Of a stretch of 64,000 nucleotides of DNA, positions 37,514 to 45,956 are shown piece after piece. The stretch lies in assembly GCF_023612095.1 (NCBI RefSeq), contig NZ_CP086235.1:455001-519000 (forward strand), written 5' to 3'. Position numbers and translations under genes: made by a program. The stretch comes from Cytobacillus firmus. Lineage in GTDB: Bacteria > Bacillota > Bacilli > Bacillales > Cytobacillaceae. Each line of letters starts with the position of its first letter. The stretch's first letter is position 1. The notes under the pieces were generated by a model. It was given only the letters and a program-made list of their open reading frames with translations, searched no databases and was not told where the DNA came from.

Positions 37514-38479
37514 CTATTCGGGGGATTTTTCATAAATACGGTGTCTTTTATTTCTTTTAAAAGAAAGGTTCATTCTGGAGAGTAATCTTGATGCTGCATA
37601 CGGGGAGGGGATATGGGTGAATGAGCGGAATTCCGAGTTGGTAATTGACGGCTTAATAAGCCGAAAGTAGTCTTGGACTGCGGCCTCATGGGCTAAGGGA
37701 GAGGAAAATAAACACATTGGACAGTGCCATTTCCCCCAATGGAAAATCATCGGAAGGGATGTGCATTTAGGACAGCTGACACCAGTTAGAATTTCTTCAG
37801 CTGAGACATCGAATTGCTCGAGAATCTCGGATTGTGCAGGAGTATGTTTTTTTAACAAAGTCCGGCACAGCTTCCGAATCTCCTTAGAGTCAGTTTTTTC
37901 ATGAGGGAACTTATTTTCAATGCCATTCATTTTGGATAAAAGGTGATGAGAGTGTAAGACTTTCTTAGATATTTGCAGCGGATCTGTCTCTGCCTTAATT
38001 ATGGTGGAAGGATGGCTGATTACAACTAAAAAATCAAGAGGAATGCGAGGGAATCCATTAAGATCAAGCCAGTTTCTAAACTGGTTCGTCTGATGCCGGG
38101 CTTGTGAAATGGGGTCTGGAAATCCTTCTTCTTTGTCGTTTTGGATGCGGATGACCTGCTGGAAATGAGGGTTGAAAAACAAGGTGCCTGTCCAATTTTT
38201 AACTTCTAATATGAGTCCGAAGTTTGCAGTGAGCAGCAAGGCATCGATTTGGAAGAATTGCGATCCGTTTGATAACCGCAAATCATGAAAAATCCAATAC
38301 TTTTTAGGTTCAAGAAAGCTTAAGTAATAGGATAATCTTTCTTCTCCCTTATATCCTGCGCTTCTCTTTTTATATTCGGAGATCACTTTCTCACGTGCGG
38401 GGTGCTGTTCAGGGATTCGTCTTACCAACGCTTCAAGCTGGAGGTTTATTTCGGGGACTTTCAGGCTTTTACTAATCAA
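37514..38479 (-). CDS. NERD-domain protein with C-terminal zinc ribbon
   Basis: A 322-residue protein. Residues 35-180 form a nuclease-related NERD domain (LSYYLSFLEPKKYWIFHDL, QIDALLLTANFGLILEVKNW, with the D...EVK catalytic-type residues of the PD-(D/E)XK fold). The C-terminus has a zinc-ribbon pattern: CPKC, 15 residues, CPMC. The start is TTG 38479 with AAAGGAGAG upstream; the frame stays open to 38635 only because it runs through repeat array D, whose translation (LQIE units) is spurious. NERD proteins are thought to process DNA; a defence or repair role is possible but unproven. Confidence 0.82.
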   Translation of the reverse strand: MISKSLKVPEINLQLEALVRRIPEQHPAREKVISEYKKRSAGYKGEERLSYYLSFLEPKKYWIFHDLRLSNGSQFFQIDALLLTANFGLILEVKNWTGTLFFNPHFQQVIRIQNDKEEGFPDPISQARHQTNQFRNWLDLNGFPRIPLDFLVVISHPSTIIKAETDPLQISKKVLHSHHLLSKMNGIENKFPHEKTDSKEIRKLCRTLLKKHTPAQSEILEQFDVSAEEILTGVSCPKCTSLPMIFHWGKWHCPMCLFSSPLAHEAAVQDYFRLIKPSITNSEFRSFTHIPSPYAASRLLSRMNLSFKRNKRHRIYEKSPE

Positions 38480-38553
38480 GTATAGCTCTCCTTTCTGTGT
38501 TTCCTTAGTTATTTTCGATATAAATGGTCTATATCCCTCTTTTAGACGGGATT

Positions 38554-38645
38554 CTATTTGCAGATTTTCATGCTCTATTTGCACAAAATCCCATTCTATT
38601 TGCAAAATCCCCGATCTATTTGCAGCCTTCCCCACTCAATTTGCA
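38554..38645 (-). repeat. TGCAAATAG array D (5 units, minus orientation)
   Basis: CTATTTGCA at 38554, 38575, 38596 and 38616, plus CAATTTGCA at 38637: a 20-21-bp step in inverted orientation, just upstream of the NERD gene. It has the same orientation relative to that gene as the other arrays have to their upstream neighbours' strand. Confidence 0.88.
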
Positions 38646-38733
38646 AAGTTCACATTCGACAAAATTCGGGTGGTGCCTGTCACTAGGAAATTTCTCCAAT
38701 TAAATGATAATATAGTATCAGGGAGGGTGATGT

Positions 38734-40740
38734 ATGAGAAAAGTTTTGTTTTTTGTTTTTGCAGCCCTGGTTTTGGCCGCTTTGAGCGGGTGCAATAAGG
38801 AGATTAAGCCGCAGGATCGCTTTTCGCAGTATGTGGAGCACTGGAATAAGCAGGAGTTTGAGAAGATGTATGAATTTCTGTCGAAGGATGCGAAGCAGTC
38901 AATCAGCAAAAAGGATTTTGCAGCACGTTATGAAAAGGTTTATAAGGATTTAGAGATAGATAATCTGAAGGTAACATACAAGCCGGATATGGAAAAGGAA
39001 TACAAAAAAGAAGAGAAGGCGAGTTTTCCTTTTTCAGCAAGCATGGACAGTGCTGCCGGCAAGATTGAGTTTACCCATGATGCCAAGCTTGTAAAGGAAA
39101 AAGCGAAAGAGGAAGACAATTGGTTTGTTGCCTGGGATACGACTTATATTTTCCCGGAGCTGGGGCCAGAGGATAAAATCAGCTATTCCACTGTTCCGGC
39201 GCAGCGCGGAGATATTGTGGACCGGACAGGTGATCCGCTTGCTTTAAATGGCACCCTTTATGAAATCGGTGTCGTGCCTGAACAGATGGGTGACCAGAAG
39301 GAACAGACCATCAAAGGTTTGTCTGCAGCATTGGGAATGTCTGAAGAGCAGGTTAATAAAAGCTTGAACGCGAGCTGGGTACAGCCTGGCTATTTTGTTC
39401 CTATTAAAAAGGTGTCCCCGGATGATCAGGAAACGCTCAGCAAGGTGTTCACACTAAAAGGCGTCCTGAAGCAGGATATCAAAGGCAGAGTCTATCCAAT
39501 GGGTGAGTCAGCAGCCCATCTTATCGGATATGTTGGAACAATTACAGCAGATGAAATGAAGGAGCGTAAAGGTTATTCGAGCAACGATATCATTGGAAAA
39601 AGAGGGCTTGAACAGGTCCTTGAAGAACGATTAAAAGGGTCGAACGGAATCAAAATCGGCATCCAAAAGAAAGATGGTTCTGAAGCAGTTCTCGCTGAAA
39701 AGCCGGTAGAGAACGGTGAAACAATTCAGCTTACCATCGATATGAACCTGCAGAGAGATCTTTACACCGAGCTGGGAGGAAAACCGGGAACAGCAGCAGC
39801 GATTGATCCGGTGACCGGAAATACACTGGCGCTCGTCAGCAGCCCGAGCTTTGACCCGAACCAGGCGTCACTCGGCTTTACCGCGGATGAGTGGAACGCG
39901 ATTGAAGCGAATAAGGACATGCCTCTTCTGACACGCTTCAAGCAAACCTATGCGCCAGGTTCCGTGATGAAGCCGCTGACAGCAGCAATCGGACTGACAG
40001 AGGGGACATTAACACTTGATGAAACAATTAATGTCAAAGGTCTCCAATGGCAGAAGGACAGTTCCTGGGGCGGCTATAAAGTCACACGTGTCAAAGATCC
40101 AGGCGGACCGGTTAACTTTGAAAAAGCAATGATGTATTCGGATAATATCTATTTTGCCCAGCAGGCTCTTGAACTGGGAAAAGAAAAATTCTCAGCCGGA
40201 CTCAAGAAATTCGCGTTTGAGGAGGAAATTCCATACGCGTTCCCGCTGGAACAATCCAAGATTGGCGGCCTTGACACTGAAATCCTGCTCGCTGATTCGG
40301 GCTACGGCCAGGGTCAGGTGGAAATGAGCATTGTCCATCTTGCAGCATCCTACACACCTTTCATCAACAAAGGCTCCATGATTAAACCTGTTCTCCTGGA
40401 TGAAGAGGAAAAGGGACAGGTGCTGAAGGAAGCTATCATGAGTGAAGAAACAGCCGGCACGGTGGCAGCCGCAATGGCTAAAGTCATCCAGGACCCAAGC
40501 GGAACAGGCCGTGCGGCTTATATGAAAGATTACCCGCTGGCCGGGAAAACCGGAACAGCCGAGCTGAAGAAAAGTGCGGATGAAAAAGGCCAGGAAAATG
40601 GTCTGTTTGTTGCCTACAACCCACAATCTCCTAAGCTGCTCATCGCGATGATGATAGAGGGTGTTGAAAAAAGCGGCGGGTCAAAAGTGGTCGTGGAGAA
40701 AGTAAAGAAGGTATTTGAGGAGCATAAAGGGCGGTTTTAA
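38734..40740 (+). CDS. pbpC: Class B penicillin-binding protein with MecA N-terminal domain (PBP3/PbpC-like)
   Basis: A 668-residue transpeptidase that cross-links peptidoglycan outside the membrane. The N-terminus is a lipoprotein signal (AALSGC, cysteine 20), followed by an NTF2-like MecA_N domain (residues 25-140), a PBP dimerisation domain (from about 155, RGDIVDRTG) and the transpeptidase with SVMK (S410-K413), SDN (469-471) and KTGT (605-608). This order is that of B. subtilis PbpC and staphylococcal PBP2a; such proteins often have low beta-lactam affinity, which the sequence alone cannot show. A strong terminator follows. A decayed copy of its N-terminal domain lies at 42.8 kb. Confidence 0.92.
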   Translation: MRKVLFFVFAALVLAALSGCNKEIKPQDRFSQYVEHWNKQEFEKMYEFLSKDAKQSISKKDFAARYEKVYKDLEIDNLKVTYKPDMEKEYKKEEKASFPFSASMDSAAGKIEFTHDAKLVKEKAKEEDNWFVAWDTTYIFPELGPEDKISYSTVPAQRGDIVDRTGDPLALNGTLYEIGVVPEQMGDQKEQTIKGLSAALGMSEEQVNKSLNASWVQPGYFVPIKKVSPDDQETLSKVFTLKGVLKQDIKGRVYPMGESAAHLIGYVGTITADEMKERKGYSSNDIIGKRGLEQVLEERLKGSNGIKIGIQKKDGSEAVLAEKPVENGETIQLTIDMNLQRDLYTELGGKPGTAAAIDPVTGNTLALVSSPSFDPNQASLGFTADEWNAIEANKDMPLLTRFKQTYAPGSVMKPLTAAIGLTEGTLTLDETINVKGLQWQKDSSWGGYKVTRVKDPGGPVNFEKAMMYSDNIYFAQQALELGKEKFSAGLKKFAFEEEIPYAFPLEQSKIGGLDTEILLADSGYGQGQVEMSIVHLAASYTPFINKGSMIKPVLLDEEEKGQVLKEAIMSEETAGTVAAAMAKVIQDPSGTGRAAYMKDYPLAGKTGTAELKKSADEKGQENGLFVAYNPQSPKLLIAMMIEGVEKSGGSKVVVEKVKKVFEEHKGRF

Positions 40741-40745
40741 GAATA

Positions 40746-40777
40746 GGGTCTGCATCCATAGGGTGCAGGCCTTTTTA
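40746..40777 (+). terminator. Rho-independent terminator after pbpC
   Basis: GGTCTGCATCC-ATAG-GGTGCAGGCC followed by TTTTTAT. Confidence 0.85.
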
Positions 40778-40822
40778 TGCCCGGCGAAATAGTATAGGCC
40801 TGCTGCGAACCTTGTACTGTCC

Positions 40823-40998
40823 TGCAAATAGATTGCCTGATACTGCAAATAGCCAGTATGATCTTGCAATTAGATATCTAATCTAGCAAATAGAATTCTA
40901 AATTTGGCAAATAGAAGAGAAAAACTTGCAAATAGAAGAGAAAAACTTGCAAATAGAAGAGAAAAACTTGCAAATAGAAGAGAAAACTTGCAAATAGA
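40823..40998 (+). repeat. TGCAAATAG array E (about 9 units)
   Basis: Units start at 40823, 40844, 40865 (TGCAATTAG variant), then degenerate AGCAAATAG and GGCAAATAG, then four nearly identical AAGAGAAAAACT units at 40927, 40948, 40969 and 40989. The homogeneous end suggests recent tandem growth. The array lies 110 bp upstream of the riboswitch. Confidence 0.9.
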
Positions 40999-41110
40999 GG
41001 AAGTTTCGTATCCGCTGGGCATATATATTTATCAAAAGTATAAATATTTTAAGATTTTATCGAAAATTATTGAAATGAATAGTCGAAAAGTCTTATTATA
41101 AAAGTATCGA

Positions 41111-41196
41111 AAAACAAATAGTCGGCAAACTTATTGAAAAATAAGGACGCAAAGCCACGAGTCTAAGGTCATGAACTATGATAGTCGGGTTGCAGG
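41111..41196 (+). ncRNA. Cyclic-di-GMP-I riboswitch (GEMM)
   Basis: GGCAAAC, then TTATTGAAAAATAAGGACGC (GAAA-type loop on P2 followed by the conserved GGACGCAAAGCC), AGTCTAAGG, and GATAGTCGGGTTGC match the GEMM-I consensus of Firmicutes, including the tetraloop/receptor arrangement. A terminator-like hairpin follows at 41246 and a 76-codon gene at 41352, so transcription of that gene should respond to c-di-GMP. Whether the switch is on or off with ligand cannot be read reliably without folding. Confidence 0.92.
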
Positions 41197-41245
41197 TGTA
41201 ATTGGGGTCGAAAAATTGACTCCAAATTCACTGTAACCGGAAATC

Positions 41246-41275
41246 AGGTCTGCCTTATAGCAGGCCTCTTTGCTG
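41246..41275 (+). terminator. Terminator-like expression platform of the riboswitch
   Basis: AGGTCTGC-CTTATA-GCAGGCCT followed by CTTTGCTGTTT, placed between aptamer and coding region. Confidence 0.6.
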
Positions 41276-41351
41276 TTTGAAGGTTTGCTGATAATAAGAT
41301 AGGGAAACGGATAAATGACTGAAAAATCTAATAATAGGAGGCGGTAGATTA

Positions 41352-41582
41352 ATGGATGTAATATTTGGAACTGTAGAGTACTTTGAAAAAGAGATAAAAG
41401 CTTATCTGGCAAATAATCGCGTAAAGGAATCTAAACGTGAAAGGTTGAAAGCGATTACATCCAAGCTTGAAAATGAACTGCTGTATGACTTCTCCTGCCA
41501 TGAGAGATTAAGACAGGAATGCTTGAAAAACCTTTCTAAAGCATATGGAAAAATGAGACAGGGAAAGGCGGTTGCAATGTAA
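41352..41582 (+). CDS. Hypothetical 76-aa protein under c-di-GMP riboswitch control
   Basis: Not recognised. It is soluble, helical and highly charged, with a basic middle (NNRVKESKRERLKAITSKLE) and C-terminal part (HERLRQECLKNLSKAYGKMR). AGGAGG lies before the ATG. A dedicated c-di-GMP sensor in front of a single small gene suggests a regulator or adaptor in the motility-to-biofilm switch, but this is inference. The gene is followed by a short gap and a bidirectional terminator. Confidence 0.75.
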   Translation: MDVIFGTVEYFEKEIKAYLANNRVKESKRERLKAITSKLENELLYDFSCHERLRQECLKNLSKAYGKMRQGKAVAM

Positions 41583-41660
41583 TCAGGTTTTCTTCTAACG
41601 CTCCAGGTTGATCTTCTCGAAAGCTTCTGCAGAACAGTCCCTCCCTGCATGTTTTCATAT

Positions 41661-41700
41661 AAAAACAGTGCATTCCCCCATCAGGAATGCACTGTTTTTA
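41661..41700. terminator. Strong bidirectional terminator
   Basis: AAAACAGTGCATTCC-CCCATCA-GGAATGCACTGTTTTT, a perfect 15-bp stem with A- and T-runs, serves the 76-aa gene and the convergent LCP gene. Confidence 0.9.
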
Positions 41701-41702
41701 AG

Positions 41703-42623
41703 TTATAACCCTAAATGTCCCTTCAGCTCACCCTGCACCCGCTGCTTTTCTTCATCAGGCACAATCAAATACCAAATGTCTCCGATATACTGGCCATCGC
41801 CTTCTATGGTCAGCTGCTGAATGTTATTTCTTGTGTCTTTATAATTCTTTTGAATATCCATCATTTCTTTAAAGGTAATATCTGTTTTGACGTTTTTGCC
41901 GAGCGCTGCAAAGATGTCATCAAAACGAGTCAGGGAGCTGAAGCTCGCCCCTTTGTTAATAACACCCTGGATGACCTGCCGCTGCCTTTGCTGGCGGCCA
42001 AAATCCCCATTCGGGTCATTCTTTCTCATTCGCACATAGGATAATGCTTCGCTTCCGTTAAGGTGGATGCTTCCCTCGTTAAAATGGAATTTCCCCATGT
42101 TAAAGTCTGTTTCGTTGGTTACATCTATCCCGTTGACAGCATCCACAATATCCTTAAACCCGTCCATATTCATTTTTATATAGTAATCGATCGGGATATC
42201 CAGGAAATCTTCTACCGTATTGATGGCCATCTCAACATCACCAAAAGCGTAGGCATGATTGATTTTATCTTCCGTTCCGTGACCAATGATGTCAGTCCTC
42301 GTATCTCTGGGGATGCTCAGCATTTTTACAGATTTCAAATCCGGATTTACAGTCAGCACAATCATCGTGTCCGATCGGCCCTTGTCTCCCTTACGCTCGT
42401 CCACTCCAAGCATAAGAACCGAAAACGGCTCTCTTTCTTTTAAGGTGATCGTTTCTTCACGCTTCTTCGATTTTTCCCGCTGAATCGGCTCCTGCATCGT
42501 ATCGACAGCAGAAGTCAATGAATTATATACATAAAAAGCATAAGCACCTGCACCTAATAACAATGTGATAAAAAACAGCACGATAACAATCGTCCACTTT
42601 TTCCGTCCCTTTTTGCCAGCCAA
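41703..42623 (-). CDS. LytR-CpsA-Psr family glycopolymer ligase (TagU-like)
   Basis: A 306-residue membrane-anchored enzyme that attaches wall teichoic acid or another glycopolymer to peptidoglycan. A short cytosolic basic tail precedes one membrane span (about residues 10-31). The LCP domain shows VLMLGVDERKGDKGRSDTMI, SIPRDTRTDI, INHAYAFG and ALSYVRMRKNDPNGDFGRQQRQ, with the conserved Asp/Arg residues that bind the polyprenyl pyrophosphate. It starts at TTG 42623 with GAGGTGA upstream. Monocistronic. Confidence 0.92.
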   Translation of the reverse strand: MAGKKGRKKWTIVIVLFFITLLLGAGAYAFYVYNSLTSAVDTMQEPIQREKSKKREETITLKEREPFSVLMLGVDERKGDKGRSDTMIVLTVNPDLKSVKMLSIPRDTRTDIIGHGTEDKINHAYAFGDVEMAINTVEDFLDIPIDYYIKMNMDGFKDIVDAVNGIDVTNETDFNMGKFHFNEGSIHLNGSEALSYVRMRKNDPNGDFGRQQRQRQVIQGVINKGASFSSLTRFDDIFAALGKNVKTDITFKEMMDIQKNYKDTRNNIQQLTIEGDGQYIGDIWYLIVPDEEKQRVQGELKGHLGL

Positions 42624-42744
42624 ATGATTTCACCTCAAATAGAAAATCTAAATCGATAATACCACAATTAGAAGGAGAGATAGCTAAGAGGATAGGTTTT
42701 AAATTTAGTTTTGGCTGACCATGTTCAGAGCGGTTCTTGCAGTA

Positions 42745-42985
42745 GGTGAATATTTTTTAGCGGATAGAGGATTTCCTGTCGAGGAATGCTTCACAGAACA
42801 TCACCGAAAAAGGTTTTACAATCTGTAGGATAAGATTTAGAGATAGATAATCTGAAAGAATATACAATTTGGGGAGTTAATAGATTTCAATGGATCGTGT
42901 ACAAAGCAAAGAGTCTACCCGTGATTCCGAGCTTATAAAGGAAAAAATTGTTATTACGAGGGATACGATTTCAATAGAGGCAGGC
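42745..42985 (+). pseudogene. Decayed copy of the pbpC N-terminal (MecA_N) region
   Basis: The stretch GATTTAGAGATAGATAATCT at 42836 onward is identical to pbpC near 38945, and flanking parts (TTTCCTGTCGAGGAATGC; GATTCCGAGCTTATAAAGGA) align in order with pbpC 38873-39105, with many substitutions and stops. No open frame remains. It indicates a former second pbpC-like gene or a partial duplication. Confidence 0.7.
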
Positions 42986-43018
42986 ACTTATTATTTAAAA
43001 CAGGTTATTTAGTGCCTG
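42979..43018 (-). terminator. Hairpin, likely terminator of the 34-aa gene
   Basis: AGGCAC ... GTGCCT arms enclosing TTATT/AATAA-type pairs (AGGCACTTATT ... GGTTATTTAGTGCCT). It sits just downstream of the minus-strand small gene. Confidence 0.5.
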
Positions 43019-43031
43019 CATTCATGTCATA

Positions 43032-43136
43032 TTATCCATGCTTCCTCGCTCGGGATTGAAAGAAACTGACCGCTTCTAAAATAAACAATTTCTCCTGCAT
43101 GCTTAACATCTTCCAGTTGCCAGCTTTAATTTTCAT
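43032..43136 (-). CDS. Possible small protein, 34 aa
   Basis: ATG 43136 has an excellent AAGGAGGG site at the right distance. The product, MKIKAGNWKMLSMQEKLF followed by a helix and RARKHG, is basic and amphipathic. It resembles no family I know. A hairpin follows. The remaining sequence of 43137-43368 shows only the promoter region of the next gene. Confidence 0.45.
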   Translation of the reverse strand: MKIKAGNWKMLSMQEKLFILEAVSFFQSRARKHG

Positions 43137-43368
43137 GAATAAGCCCTCCTTAATTTTAAACATTTAAGACAAGGACAAAGTTGTTAAATTCTTACTTATT
43201 TATACCGCTATTCAGAAAAAATGAAACAACAAAAATTAATGCAAATTACGACAAGGATAGATAGACAAACTATAAACATATATCTCCATATATCTACCTA
43301 TTTCCCAATATTTTGATTTTGCGGTAAGATAGTATAATAAAAAGATGAATTTTTTTGGAGGATTTTTA

Positions 43369-44031
43369 ATGGGGTATAGGGTACCGCTACTGAGAGGAAT
43401 AAAAGAGCCTTATTTGATATCACATCAATTAAGAAAAGAAGAAGAGCTGGAAGGACTATGGAAGCAGGCTGTCCGGTTGCTTTTGCTTACTATACTAGTA
43501 TATGGACTAAGTGCCTATTTTGGGATAGGAAGTGAATTGACAGCAAGAAGGATTACCGAAATATCCGGCAGCGAATATGAAATATATAAGCTTTTCTTTG
43601 GGATTGGCCAAGTTACATGGGGATTGTTATATACTCTTTTTATCATTTTTGTACCAGCTTTGTTTTTATGGACTCTATTGGACAGTGAATATCATAAATT
43701 AATCTCCATTCAATATATGGTTGTGTTGATACTGCTGGTCGAGAAGCTGGTGAATATTCCTTTATATATTTATATGGGGCTGAATAATGAATCTTCGTTA
43801 TTTTCTTTTGGTATAATGGCTCAGGCCATAACCTCGAAAGAACTGCTAATATACTTTTTCTCTTCAATTACACTTTTTAAGATTTGGACTTTTATTCTGC
43901 AATATAAATATTTAAAGGTTATTTCAGAAAAGAGCCCCCGCTTTATTATTTTAATATTGCTTGGAATGCATTTGTTTTTTGTAATTGTGTCTGCATTGCT
44001 TTCGACTATTCATTTGGAAAAGCTGATTTAA
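43369..44031 (+). CDS. Multi-span membrane protein, Yip1/YknW-like
   Basis: A 220-residue protein with about five predicted membrane spans and a cytosolic N-terminus (MGYRVPLLRGIKEPYLI). Its size, topology and position directly before a YknX-like adaptor match B. subtilis YknW, a Yip1-family protein needed for assembly of the YknXYZ exporter that protects against the SDP killing peptide (known). ATG 43369 is preceded by TTGGAGGA. The assignment rests on context more than on conserved residues. Confidence 0.65.
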   Translation: MGYRVPLLRGIKEPYLISHQLRKEEELEGLWKQAVRLLLLTILVYGLSAYFGIGSELTARRITEISGSEYEIYKLFFGIGQVTWGLLYTLFIIFVPALFLWTLLDSEYHKLISIQYMVVLILLVEKLVNIPLYIYMGLNNESSLFSFGIMAQAITSKELLIYFFSSITLFKIWTFILQYKYLKVISEKSPRFIILILLGMHLFFVIVSALLSTIHLEKLI

Positions 44032-44046
44032 GTGGAGGACCTTTTT

Positions 44047-45258
44047 ATGATTTGGAAAATGAGATTACTGGGACTGGGTGTTCTGCTGTTTCTCGCTTGC
44101 AATGTAGTCTTGGTTTTCAGCAGCGATAAGATTGGCAGGACTTATTATGTGGATGATTGGACTGCTGTGAAGAAACAGGATTTGCTGGAAACGATGCCGG
44201 CAGAAGGAGTGCTGGCCCCAAAAGAGGAACAGCACGTATATTACGATAGTGCCACCGGAAAGTTTAATGGCTTTAAAGTGGAAAAGGGTGACAAAGTCCA
44301 GCCGGGAGATGCAATTTATGAATTTTCCCCTGAGGATATTACATCTGCTAAAGAGGCTTATCAAATAGAAAAAGAAAAGCTGGAAAACGAATTAGTAAGT
44401 ATTGAAAAGAATATAAATGACCTTGAAATCATGAGAAGAAGCCTTGCGGCTGTTCCATCCGAAGAGAATGATCAGAACTCGGACAAGTATATGGCCCAGC
44501 TGATTCAAAAGGATATACTGGAAAAAGAAATGCAAAAAGACACGCTCGAAAGTGAAATTGGCAAGTATGAGGATTTAATAGGTGCAGCAGAAGAAAGCCT
44601 TTTGAACCTTGAGGCTGTTAGTGAAATAGCCGGGACGGTTAAAAGCATTAATCACGATCTGTCCAACCCAGTAGCAACCATTGTTTCAAATGAGCATATT
44701 GCCGAAGGCGTTTTTTCCGAAGAGGAAGTAAAAAAAGCTTCAGAAGGTATGCGGGTGTTGATTACGAATGTTAATACCGGTAAAAAGGTTAGCGGTACAA
44801 TAGAAAAAGTGCTGACATATCCTGAATCAAAACCATCCCCCAAGAAAGAAAGCCGATATGCATTTAGGGCTGTACTGGATGGGGAACCTGAGAATCAAAG
44901 CATCCATGGAGAACATGTTGCTATGAAAATAATCTTGAATGAAATTAAAGGCACTCTGACCGTTCCGTCTAAAGCGGTGCGAAAATCCAATAAGGGTTCC
45001 TTTAGCTATATGATTAGGCAGGACGGAAATCTTGAAAAAAGAAAAGTTAAATCAGGAATTACAATTGCCAAAACACAGGAAATCAAGGATGGAGCATCAG
45101 CAGGAGAACTTGTACTATTGGAGCGGCCCCCATTCCTTAAATCGGGATATCCATTCATAACGCCGATAGAAATCAGCAGGATAAACAAGAAGGATTTTAA
45201 ATCAGCCGGGAAGAAGAATATGCTGAAAATATCGGTAAGAGGAATAGTAGCGAACTAG
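44047..45258 (+). CDS. Membrane-fusion/adaptor protein (YknX-like efflux subunit)
   Basis: A 403-residue protein with one N-terminal membrane anchor (about residues 7-25), a short lipoyl-like half (GKFNGFKVEKGDKVQPGDAIYEF), a long coiled-coil hairpin (about 100-185, SAKEAYQIEKEKLENELVSI and EKEMQKDTLESEIGKYEDLI), the second lipoyl half (SEIAGTVKSI) and a beta-barrel/membrane-proximal domain (TVPSKAVRKSNKG). It would bridge an ABC exporter to the cell surface. It follows the membrane protein by 15 bp. No ABC ATPase or MacB-type permease follows: a terminator comes directly after the stop. Confidence 0.82.
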   Translation: MIWKMRLLGLGVLLFLACNVVLVFSSDKIGRTYYVDDWTAVKKQDLLETMPAEGVLAPKEEQHVYYDSATGKFNGFKVEKGDKVQPGDAIYEFSPEDITSAKEAYQIEKEKLENELVSIEKNINDLEIMRRSLAAVPSEENDQNSDKYMAQLIQKDILEKEMQKDTLESEIGKYEDLIGAAEESLLNLEAVSEIAGTVKSINHDLSNPVATIVSNEHIAEGVFSEEEVKKASEGMRVLITNVNTGKKVSGTIEKVLTYPESKPSPKKESRYAFRAVLDGEPENQSIHGEHVAMKIILNEIKGTLTVPSKAVRKSNKGSFSYMIRQDGNLEKRKVKSGITIAKTQEIKDGASAGELVLLERPPFLKSGYPFITPIEISRINKKDFKSAGKKNMLKISVRGIVAN

Positions 45259-45259
45259 C

Positions 45260-45293
45260 CAAAAACCAGCCACTGCGGCTGGTTTTTATTTTT
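45260..45293 (+). terminator. Rho-independent terminator after the adaptor gene
   Basis: AAAAACCAGCC-ACTGC-GGCTGGTTTTT followed by ATTTTT. Confidence 0.9.
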
Positions 45294-45456
45294 GGCTCTG
45301 CTATAAATTAATTAAAACGAACGATTGTATAAATGGAATGAAGAGTTGGAGAAGGATGATAGGCAAGAGACTGTTGATGTTCGCCTTTAAACGCACTGCT
45401 TCAAATATATCGTTTGAAGTTAAAAGTAAACAAGGATTAAATAAATTGAAATTTGC

Positions 45457-45714
45457 TTACCTGATTCCTTCAGTTTTTAGCTCATCAATGACTTTCCTCA
45501 GAAATCTTCTGGTTTGGTCTATATCCGCAATGGTGTTGTTATCAAAATGGCTATCAGCCCAGGATGTCTTCCCGGTAGAGCGTATGAGTAACTTTCCACC
45601 CTTAATTAAGTAGTGATTGGTTTGCTTAAAATTTCTATCGGTGAAATCAGTTGTTTTCGAAAATCCCTCATTTATATCTAAGAGTTTTTGTATTACATCC
45701 TTCGTTAATCTCAT
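45457..45714 (-). CDS. Hypothetical protein, 85 aa
   Basis: Not recognised. It has a perfect GAGGAGGG site before ATG 45714. It is a charged, mixed alpha/beta protein with HYLIKGGKLLIRSTGKTSWA in the middle and a C-terminal helix (QTRRFLRKVIDELKTEG). No partner is evident. The gap 45715-45956 holds nothing I can identify. Confidence 0.65.
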   Translation of the reverse strand: MRLTKDVIQKLLDINEGFSKTTDFTDRNFKQTNHYLIKGGKLLIRSTGKTSWADSHFDNNTIADIDQTRRFLRKVIDELKTEGIR

Positions 45715-45956
45715 GGTATAACCCTCCTCAAATTCCGATTTATAATACTCTTTTAAATAATATGCATAACCTGCTCATTCCTTTCTTGATTTCTTAATGA
45801 ACTAATAAGAAAATCAGCATTCAGACTTTTTAAATTGGCTCTTTTCATATAAAATGTTGTTTTTGACCTACCAATGTTGCCCGTTGGTTTCCGCTAAAGG
45901 ATGCTCACTTTCTGCTCCAATCAGGTCAGTAAATAATTCCTTGCGAAAGCAGCCTT

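Noticed and set aside
15442..40998. TGCAAATAG arrays as CRISPR arrays
   Set aside because: The repeated core is only about 9 bp and the unit 21 bp, spacers are themselves duplicated, and no cas genes are present.
42755..42770. TTTAGCGGATAGAG shared with the lipoprotein promoter boxes
   Set aside because: Fourteen matching bases, but the TATAAC and TAAACTG parts are missing and the place is inside the pbpC relic; probably chance.
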